A stretch of DNA of 64,000 nt, taken from the NCBI RefSeq assembly GCF_022701295.1, contig NZ_CP033204.1, forward strand, positions 1,922,001-1,986,000. Direction: 5' to 3'. The position numbers were made by a program, and so were the translations under genes. Positions 56,674 through 64,000 of this stretch are shown one piece after another. The first letter of the stretch is position 1; each line of letters starts with the position of its first letter. The notes under the pieces were generated by a model, which did not search any database, was not told the DNA's origin, and saw nothing but the letters and a program-made list of their open reading frames with translations. This DNA comes from Sphingopyxis sp. YF1. Lineage in GTDB: Bacteria > Pseudomonadota > Alphaproteobacteria > Sphingomonadales > Sphingomonadaceae.

Positions 56674-57864
56674 ATGACCGAGTCGCAATCCCCGGCGCGT
56701 TCGCCGGTCCATGAGTTCGACTATATCGCCGACCCCGGCCTGCTCGCCGATTGCCACGCGCGATACTGGGAGCTGAAGGAGACCGCCCCGCCGGTGTTCT
56801 GGACCAGCGCGCACGGTGGCCACTGGGTCTGCAACACGGCCGCATCGGTGCAGCATGTCGTGCGGCACCCAGAGATTTTCTCGAGCCGCTATCTGTCGAT
56901 CCCGCCCAATCCGAACCAGCCGAAGATGATCCCCGAAATGCTCGATCCGCCCGAGCACCGTGCGTATCGGCAGATGCTGCGCCCCTTCTTTGAATCGAAA
57001 GCGATCGAACCGCTCGAAGACCGCGTCGCGGCATGGACCGACGCGTTGCTCGGCGAGGTCGTCGGCCATGGCGAATGCGAATTCGTCGGCGCGATCGGGT
57101 CGCGCCTGCCGGTTGCGGTGTTCATGGAATTGTTCGGCTTCCCGATGGAAAAGTTCGAGGAATTCCGCGCACTCGTCACTGGCTTCTTCAACTCGCAGGC
57201 GAGCAACGAAGTTCGCAACGGCCTCGCGCAGCAGATCGTCGGCAATCTTGCCAAGTTAATCCAGCAACGCATGGCCGAACCGCGCGACGACATGATCTCG
57301 AAGATCATCGTTTCCGAAGTCGACGGGCGCAAGCTCGCCTTCGAGGAATTGATGTCGATCGGCTTTCTGATGTTCCTCGCCGGGCTCGACACGGTGACGA
57401 ACGCGATGAGCTTCGGCATGCGCCACCTCGCGCACGACGAAAAGCTGCGTCAGCGTGCGATCGACGATCCGGCAGTGATCCCGAACATGGTCGAGGAATT
57501 GCTGCGCCGCTACGCCTTCGTCGCGACCCCGCGCTATATCGTCGAGGACACCGAACTCGAGGGCGCGCAGCTGCGCGCCGGCGACTGCATCCTCGCGCCG
57601 CTGCCGCTTGTGGGCTGGGACGAAGGGCTGACCGAAGACCCGAAAACCGTTTCGGTCGAGCGTCAATTCTACCGCCACGCCGCCTTCGGCTCGGGCATCC
57701 ACACATGCCTCGGCCTGCACCTCGCGCGCATGGAGCTGATCATCTTCTACCGCGCTTGGTTCGCCCGCGTCGGCCATTTCCGGCAAATTGCCAAAGGTGA
57801 CGAAAGCTGCCGCGGCGGCAGCGTGATGGCGCTCGAACATCTGCATCTGGCGTGGGACGCCTGA
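56674..57864 (+). CDS. Cytochrome P450
   Basis: 396 residues, soluble class I P450. I-helix FLAGLDTVTNAMSFG, ExxR in EELLRRY, heme loop AAFGSGIHTCLGLHLARME with thiolate Cys345. Only moderately similar to the P450 at 20443, so not a recent duplicate. First gene of a TetR-controlled operon with an aldehyde dehydrogenase and an SDR, which suggests terminal oxidation from alkyl to carboxylate. Electron-transfer partners are not encoded in the window. Start ATG 56674 follows AAGAGGAGAGGATGG. Confidence 0.92.
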   Translation: MTESQSPARSPVHEFDYIADPGLLADCHARYWELKETAPPVFWTSAHGGHWVCNTAASVQHVVRHPEIFSSRYLSIPPNPNQPKMIPEMLDPPEHRAYRQMLRPFFESKAIEPLEDRVAAWTDALLGEVVGHGECEFVGAIGSRLPVAVFMELFGFPMEKFEEFRALVTGFFNSQASNEVRNGLAQQIVGNLAKLIQQRMAEPRDDMISKIIVSEVDGRKLAFEELMSIGFLMFLAGLDTVTNAMSFGMRHLAHDEKLRQRAIDDPAVIPNMVEELLRRYAFVATPRYIVEDTELEGAQLRAGDCILAPLPLVGWDEGLTEDPKTVSVERQFYRHAAFGSGIHTCLGLHLARMELIIFYRAWFARVGHFRQIAKGDESCRGGSVMALEHLHLAWDA

Positions 57865-57889
57865 AGACTTTCATTGGGAGACAAGAGAC

Positions 57890-59374
57890 ATGGCTAGCGC
57901 AGCACCCGCAGTGCATCTGCATCTGGGGCACGAACAACGCACGAGCGGCAGCGGGGGTACGCATCCGCACCTCCACCCGGTGAAGCAGGAGGTCCAGGCC
58001 GATATCCCGCTCGCCGGCGCGAAGGAAGTCGAAGAAGCCGTCGCCAAGGCCGCTGCGGTGCAGGAGTCATGGCGCCGCACCGCACCCGAGGCGCGCCGCG
58101 ATATCCTCAATCGCCTCGCCGACCTGCTCGAAGCGAACAAGACGAAGCTTGCCGAAATGGCGGCGCTCGACGGCGGCACGACGCTGATGGTCGGCGAGCG
58201 CGGGGTCGACACCGCGGTCGGCTGGACGCGCTATTATGCGGGCTGGTGCGACAAGATGTCGGGCGAACTCCTCAGCACCTTCGATACGCGCGGCGAACTC
58301 AGCTACACCGTGCCCGAACCGATCGGCATCGTCGGCATCATCATCACGTGGAACGGTCCGCTGATCTCGCTCGGCATGAAGGTCGCCGCGGCGCTCGCCG
58401 CGGGCAATTGCGTGATCTGCAAACCCGCCGAAATCACCCCCTTCGCGCCCGAGCTGTTCGCGCAATTGTGCAAGCAGGCCGGCGTGCCCGACGGCGTGCT
58501 GTCGATCCTGCCCGGCACCGCCGAGGCGGGCGAGGCGATCGTCCGCCACAAGAAGATCCGCAAGATCAGCTTCACCGGCGGACCCATCACCGCGCGCAAG
58601 ATCCTCGCCGCCTGCGCCGAGGAGATCAAGCCGTCGGTGATGGAACTCGGCGGCAAGTCGGCAAGCCTCGTCTTTCCCGACTGCGACATCCAGGCGGCAG
58701 CCGAACGCGCGGTGTTCTGGACCGTCGGCTGCCTGTCGGGCCAGGGCTGCGCCCTCCCCACCCGCCAGCTCGTCCACGCCGACATCTACGACGATTTCGT
58801 CGCGCGCCTCAAAGCGATCATCGGCCAGTTCAAGGTCGGCGACCCGCTCGATCCGACCGTCGCGGTCGGCCCGGTGATCAACAAGGCGGCGGTCGATCGC
58901 ATCACCGGCATGTTCGACCGCGCCAAGGCCGACGGCGCGGCGACCTTCCTGCTCGGCGGCGGGCGCTGCGGCGGCGATCTCGCCGAGGGCAATTTCATCG
59001 AACCGACGCTGATCGTCGATGCCGACCCCGATCACGAGATCAGTCAGGTCGAGATCTTCGGCCCCGCCGTCGTCGTGATGAAATTCCACACCGAGGACGA
59101 GGCGGTCGCGATCGCCAACAACAGCGAATATGGCCTCGCCGCCTATATCCAGTCGAACGACCTCCAGCGCGTCCACCGCCTGTCCGAACGGCTCAACGCG
59201 GGCGGCGTCTATAACAATGGCGGATTCCAGATCAATCCGCACACGCCTTTCGGCGGCATCGGCATCTCGGGCTTCGGCAAGGAAGGCGGCAAGGCGGGGA
59301 TCGACGAATTCCTCCACTACAAGACCGTCACCATCGGCGTCGGCGCTCCGATCTTCCCGAAGCAGGAGGCGTGA
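57890..59374 (+). CDS. NAD(P)-dependent aldehyde dehydrogenase
   Basis: 494 residues. IGIVGIIITWNGPLISLGMKVAAALAAGN and VICKPAEITP form the cofactor side, the Glu in VMELGGKSAS is the base, and Cys287 in GQGCALPTR the nucleophile. The C-terminus reads FGGIGISGFGKEGGKAGIDEFLHYK. The N-terminus is unusually rich in His (HLHLGH, then HPHLHP). It follows the P450 by 25 bp and should oxidise an aldehyde derived from the P450 product. Confidence 0.93.
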   Translation: MASAAPAVHLHLGHEQRTSGSGGTHPHLHPVKQEVQADIPLAGAKEVEEAVAKAAAVQESWRRTAPEARRDILNRLADLLEANKTKLAEMAALDGGTTLMVGERGVDTAVGWTRYYAGWCDKMSGELLSTFDTRGELSYTVPEPIGIVGIIITWNGPLISLGMKVAAALAAGNCVICKPAEITPFAPELFAQLCKQAGVPDGVLSILPGTAEAGEAIVRHKKIRKISFTGGPITARKILAACAEEIKPSVMELGGKSASLVFPDCDIQAAAERAVFWTVGCLSGQGCALPTRQLVHADIYDDFVARLKAIIGQFKVGDPLDPTVAVGPVINKAAVDRITGMFDRAKADGAATFLLGGGRCGGDLAEGNFIEPTLIVDADPDHEISQVEIFGPAVVVMKFHTEDEAVAIANNSEYGLAAYIQSNDLQRVHRLSERLNAGGVYNNGGFQINPHTPFGGIGISGFGKEGGKAGIDEFLHYKTVTIGVGAPIFPKQEA

Positions 59375-59376
59375 CC

Positions 59377-60165
59377 ATGGGTGATTTCACCAACGATCAG
59401 TTCCGCCTCGACGGCAAGGTCGCGATCGTCACTGGCGCGGGCGGGCGCGGCAACAGCATCGGCCGCGCCTATGCCGTCGGCCTCGCCAATGCGGGGGCGA
59501 GCGTCGTCGTCGCCGACCTCAACCGCGAGGGCGCCGAACGCGTCGCGGGAGAAATCACCGCCGCGGGCGGCAAGGCCGTCGCAGTCGAGGTCGACATCGC
59601 CGACGAGGCATCGGTCGGCGCGATGATGGACGCGGTACAGAGCGCGTTCGGCGGGCTCGACATTCTCGTCAACAACGCCGCGCTGATGGTCGAGGCGGTC
59701 GGCACCCCCGCGATCAGCACGAGCATCGCCGATTTCGACCGATTGCTGCGCGTCAACCTGACCGGCGCGCTGATCTGTTCGAAGGCGGCGGTGCCCCTGT
59801 TCCAGGCGCGCGGCGGCGGCAAGATCGTCAACCAGCTGTCGGCGGGCGGCTTTCCCGCGCAGACCACCTACGGGATCAGCAAGGTCGCGCTGCTCGGGCT
59901 GACGACGACGCTCGCGACCGAACTCGGGCGGATGAACATCAACGTCAACGCGATCGCGCCGGGGATGACGATGTCCGACGCGGGCAAGGCGCTGACCCCC
60001 GAGGAAAGCCCCTTCGTCCAGGCGGCGATGGCGCGCGTGGTCAAGCAACCGCGCGGCGAACCACAGGATCTCGTCGGCGCGCTGCTGCTGCTCTGTTCGC
60101 CCGCGGGCGACTGGATCACCGGGCAGGCGCTCAACGTCGACGGCGGGTTCATCATGCGGAACTAG
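59377..60165 (+). CDS. SDR-family oxidoreductase
   Basis: 262 residues. Cofactor motif VAIVTGAGGRGNSIGRAYAVGLA, with inserted residues in the glycine loop, VADLNREG, VNNAALM, NQLSAGGFPAQT and YGISKVALLGL for the catalytic Tyr and Lys. Start ATG 59377 lies 7 bp after AGGAGG; a GTG at 59371 overlaps the aldehyde dehydrogenase stop. Probably the alcohol dehydrogenase between the P450 and aldehyde dehydrogenase steps. Followed by a large inverted repeat. Confidence 0.87.
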   Translation: MGDFTNDQFRLDGKVAIVTGAGGRGNSIGRAYAVGLANAGASVVVADLNREGAERVAGEITAAGGKAVAVEVDIADEASVGAMMDAVQSAFGGLDILVNNAALMVEAVGTPAISTSIADFDRLLRVNLTGALICSKAAVPLFQARGGGKIVNQLSAGGFPAQTTYGISKVALLGLTTTLATELGRMNINVNAIAPGMTMSDAGKALTPEESPFVQAAMARVVKQPRGEPQDLVGALLLLCSPAGDWITGQALNVDGGFIMRN

Positions 60166-60171
60166 AGCACG

Positions 60172-60295
60172 CCTTCCCCTTTAGGCGAGGGCGGCGAGAC
60201 TTGGCAGCTTGCTGCCTAGTCGCAGCGGGTGGGGGCCATGGGCCTTGCACTATCTCGCAGGCCCCCACCCCAACCCCTCCCCTAAAGGGGAGGGG
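60172..60295. repeat. Long intergenic inverted repeat, CCTTCCCCTTTAGG type
   Basis: Outer arms CCTTCCCCTTTAGG (60172-60185) and CCTAAAGGGGAGGGG (60281-60295), inner arms GGGTGGGGGCC (60227-60237) and GGCCCCCACCC (60260-60270), plus a small GGCAGC/GCTGCC stem near 60203-60216. The whole 124-bp element can fold as one branched hairpin. It fills the gap between two convergent stops and may stop transcription both ways. It looks like a mobile palindromic (REP or MITE-like) unit. Confidence 0.75.
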
Positions 60296-60297
60296 CT

Positions 60298-61817
<1,520 letters not shown>

Positions 61818-61821
<4 letters not shown>

Positions 61822-62588
61822 CCGTGCAGCGAGTCGACGATCCGTTCGCCCTCGCCGCGCGTCGCCCACGTCTCGTTGGCGTTGCGCAGGTGGAGCCGCC
61901 AGTGCGCGACCGCGCCCTCGACGTCGCCGGCCTCGATCATCGTGACCAGCTTCTCGAACGATTTGAAGCCCGCGCGCAGGCTCTTGTACTTGTCCTCGGT
62001 CGTCCGCGGGTGGCGACGCTGATAGTCGTTCTGGTGATGCCGGCCGAGGTTGAGCAGCATGCGGTTCATGAAACTCAGCGTCTTGTTGCCCGTCGCCTCG
62101 ACCAGCGTCTGGTGGAAGTGCGAGACATTGTCGACGAACTCGGCATAACCCTCGGCCTTGAGCATCGCGTCGAGATCGGCGAGCACCTGCTTCAGCCGCG
62201 CGAAGCCCGGCGTCTGCCCCTTGGCGGTGGCGAGCCAGCGCACGACGGTCGGCTCGATCGCGAGCCGCGCGGCATAGAGGTCGGCGATCGTCGTGCCCTG
62301 CGCTTCGAGCACATAGCCGGCGTAGCGCGAGACGAGGTCGGTCGAGGGCTGGTGCACGCGCGCACCGCTGCGCGAACCGCGCACGACACTGATCAGATTC
62401 TCGGCCTCGAGGATGCGAAAGGCCTCGCGCAACGTCGGGCGCGAAATGCCGAGCGTCGTCATCAGCGTGCCCTCGGGCGGCAGCGAATCCCCTTCGGTCA
62501 GTTCGCCGCGGATGATCTGGGCCCTGATCTGATCGGCAACCAGTTCCGAAGTCTTCGGCACCCGGATGCGCGCGCTGCCATTTTCCAT
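61818..62588 (-). CDS. GntR-family regulator (FadR/FCD subfamily)
   Basis: 256 residues. Winged helix SELVADQIRAQIIRGELTEGDSLPPEGTLMTTLGISRPTLREAFRILEAENLISVVRG, then the FCD domain with YAARLAIEPTVVRWLA, NVSHFHQTLVEATGN and LHLRNANETW; the His residues are the usual metal ligands. Start ATG 62588 follows CAGGATTTGTGAAT; the frame upstream is not GntR-like. It overlaps the acyl-CoA synthetase start, so regulator and ligase are one unit. It may sense an acid or acyl-CoA of the pathway. Confidence 0.88.
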
Positions 62589-62693
62589 ATTCACAAATCC
62601 TGCCCCTGCCCGGATCGTTTCATTTGTACTCACTCTAGCTGCGCCTTTAGGGCTTTTGGCGCAACCCCGCAATGTTGCGGCGATTTCTTCTAT

Positions 62694-63554
62694 TTAGCTC
62701 CCAAAGGACAGGCCTTCGTTCAGTGTCCATTTGCCGTTTCTTGCGCGGACCCAGCCCGACGACCCCCATGTTCCACCGTCGACCGGCAGCAGCACGCCGG
62801 TGATATAGCTCGCCATCGCGCTCGACAGGAACACCGCCGCATCGCCGCATTCCATATCGACACCCTCGCGCCCCAGCGGGATCAGGCGGTTCATCGCGTC
62901 GACCTCCTCCTCGCTGCGGTGTTTCCAGGTCGCGGGGTCGACGGGACCGGCGCGATTCCCCTGGTTGCCGGGGGTGATCGTATGGTCGGGGGCGATGCAG
63001 TTGACGCGGACGCCGTGCCCCGACAGTTCGACCGCCATCGATTTGGTGAAGCTGAGCATCCCCGCCTTGCACGCGGCATAGACCGCAAAATTCGGCGCCG
63101 CGCGGCTCGCCTCGATGCTCGCAACATTGACGATCGAACCGCCGCGCCCGCCCGCGACCATATGCCTGGCGGCCGCCTGCGTCGCGATCAGCATCGACAT
63201 CAGGTTGATGTCGATATGCTTGCGCATGCTGCGCTCGCTCTGTTCGAGGAAGGGCCGCGCCGACACCCCGCCGGCATTGTTGGCAAGGATGTCGAGCCGG
63301 CCGAATGCGTCCGCGGCGCGATCGACCGCCGCGCGCAACGCGTCGCCGTCCATCACGTCGCCGGCGATCGCCAGCGCCCGGCGCCCTGTCTCGCGAACGC
63401 ACCCGGCGGCCTCTTCGGCGCGCTCGGGAAAGATGTCATAGATCGCAACATCGGCGCCCGCTTCGGCGAGCCGGATCGCGATCGCTCGGCCGATGCCGCC
63501 GCCGCCGCCGGTGACGAACGCCGCCTGCCCGTCGAGGCGGATGCGGTCAGTCAT
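62694..63554 (-). CDS. SDR-family oxidoreductase
   Basis: 286 residues. TGGGGGIGRAIAIRLAEAG with a run of glycines in the cofactor loop, ANNAGGVSARPFLEQ, NVASIEASRAAPNF and YAACKAGMLSFTKSMAVEL with the Tyr/Lys pair. The C-terminus YITGVLLPVDGGTWGSSGWVR is longer than in the other SDRs here. Its start lies 8 bp inside the upstream gene's end, so the two are co-translated. Probable 3-hydroxyacyl-CoA or alcohol dehydrogenase. Confidence 0.87.
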   Translation of the reverse strand: MTDRIRLDGQAAFVTGGGGGIGRAIAIRLAEAGADVAIYDIFPERAEEAAGCVRETGRRALAIAGDVMDGDALRAAVDRAADAFGRLDILANNAGGVSARPFLEQSERSMRKHIDINLMSMLIATQAAARHMVAGGRGGSIVNVASIEASRAAPNFAVYAACKAGMLSFTKSMAVELSGHGVRVNCIAPDHTITPGNQGNRAGPVDPATWKHRSEEEVDAMNRLIPLGREGVDMECGDAAVFLSSAMASYITGVLLPVDGGTWGSSGWVRARNGKWTLNEGLSFGS

Positions 63555-64000
63555 CGAGGCCCACCCCCATCACCGCCCCGGTGACATAGGCGGCATAGTC
63601 GCTGGCGAGGTAGGCGGCGAGGTGGCCGAGCGTGTCGCCGCTTTCGTGCGTCAGGATGCTGTTCACGCGAATGCCGTCGCGCGCCCACTCGACGCCCAGC
63701 GTCTTTGTAAGATTGCCGAGTGCGCCCGCAGCCGCCGCCTGATCGGCGCCGAGCGCCTGTTCGGGCGCGCCGATGAAGAGGATCACCCCGCCCTGCCCGC
63801 GCGCGCGGCGTTGCGCGGCAAAATCCCTTGCGCCGAGGAAGCGGCGATCGAGCCCGGCGTCCATCGCCGCACGCCATTGGGCGTGGGTGAGTTCGTGCGC
63901 CGCCCTGACCGGCGTTGGCGGGGCGACATGGACCCAGATGTCGCAGTCGTCGTCACCCGCCGGTGCCGCACCCGCCGCCTCGAATGCCGCGGCAATCGCG
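63547..64000 (-). CDS. SDR-like protein lacking the catalytic Tyr/Lys, 5' end beyond window
   Basis: The frame stays open to the right edge, giving about 150 C-terminal residues. From about the 22nd visible residue it reads WVHVAPPTPVRAAHELTHAQW (a spoiled NNAG region), then GVILFIGAPEQALGADQAAAAGALGNLTKTLGVEWARDGIRVNSI and YAAYVTGAVMGV. Aligned on LTKTL, the classical Tyr is Gln and the Lys is Ala. It is therefore an SDR fold probably without standard dehydrogenase activity. It overlaps the next SDR by 8 bp, so it may be a structural partner of that protein. Confidence 0.75.
   Translation of the reverse strand, partial: AIAAAFEAAGAAPAGDDDCDIWVHVAPPTPVRAAHELTHAQWRAAMDAGLDRRFLGARDFAAQRRARGQGGVILFIGAPEQALGADQAAAAGALGNLTKTLGVEWARDGIRVNSILTHESGDTLGHLAAYLASDYAAYVTGAVMGVGLDD

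Overview
The window is a GC-rich (roughly two-thirds G+C by eye) stretch of an alphaproteobacterial genome, most likely a sphingomonad (Sphingopyxis, Sphingobium, Novosphingobium or a relative). The pointers are two TonB-dependent receptors with sphingomonad-style signal peptides (APAYAQ, APAFAQ), interspersed repeats of the type that translates as LRQAQHER, and CGTCATTGCGAGCGAAG inverted repeats. No rRNA, tRNA, replication, ribosomal or phage gene was seen. Nearly every gene is catabolic, so this looks like a large degradative island for a hydrophobic carboxylic, isoprenoid or steroid-like substrate. The substrate itself cannot be read from the sequence.

Layout. 0-8.2 kb: a truncated MarR regulator, an FMN reductase, a second MarR regulator, convergent leuD- and leuC-like dehydratase genes, a TonB-dependent receptor and a Tat-exported sulfatase. 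8.2-10.6 kb: a metal-resistance group (two cation diffusion facilitators, a CadR/PbrR-like MerR regulator, YnfA). 10.6-17.4 kb: an acyl-CoA synthetase divergent from a tight operon of a small conserved protein, a second acyl-CoA synthetase, a rearranged enoyl-CoA hydratase, a rearranged CoA-transferase and an amidohydrolase. 17.4-30.3 kb: a thiolase/DUF35 pair divergent from amidohydrolase-P450-aldehyde dehydrogenase-CoA-transferase-oxidoreductase, then a second thiolase/DUF35/MFS/SDR group and its TetR regulator. 30.4-32.3 kb: a LysR regulator and a sterol-desaturase-like hydroxylase. 32.3-38.4 kb: a third thiolase/DUF35 pair with a tandem CoA-transferase, an APH-like kinase and an SDR. 38.4-45.6 kb: a hydrolase-flavin reductase fusion, a GntR regulator, an amidohydrolase, an MFS transporter and a second TonB receptor. 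45.7-56 kb: a seven-gene minus-strand operon (five SDRs, an acyl-CoA synthetase, DUF2889) divergent from an enoyl-CoA hydratase, dienoyl-CoA-reductase-like and two-subunit acyl-CoA dehydrogenase operon. 56-64 kb: TetR, P450, aldehyde dehydrogenase and SDR, then an acyl-CoA synthetase, a GntR regulator and SDRs running off the right edge.

How it could work together (inference): TonB receptors and MFS proteins import the compound. P450s, SDRs and aldehyde dehydrogenases oxidise alkyl groups to acids. Acyl-CoA synthetases and CaiB-type transferases make CoA thioesters. Acyl-CoA dehydrogenases, hydratases and SDRs carry out beta-oxidation, and the thiolase/DUF35 pairs cleave by a thiolase or retro-aldol step, as known for steroid side chains. 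The island carries shared operators. A TTATATAACTAnGT element occurs at six promoter regions over 40 kb. A TTAG-N4-CTAA element sits at three or four sites, three of them around the MarR gene. A TGAC-N5-GTCA element occurs at two promoters. One coordinated regulon is therefore likely.
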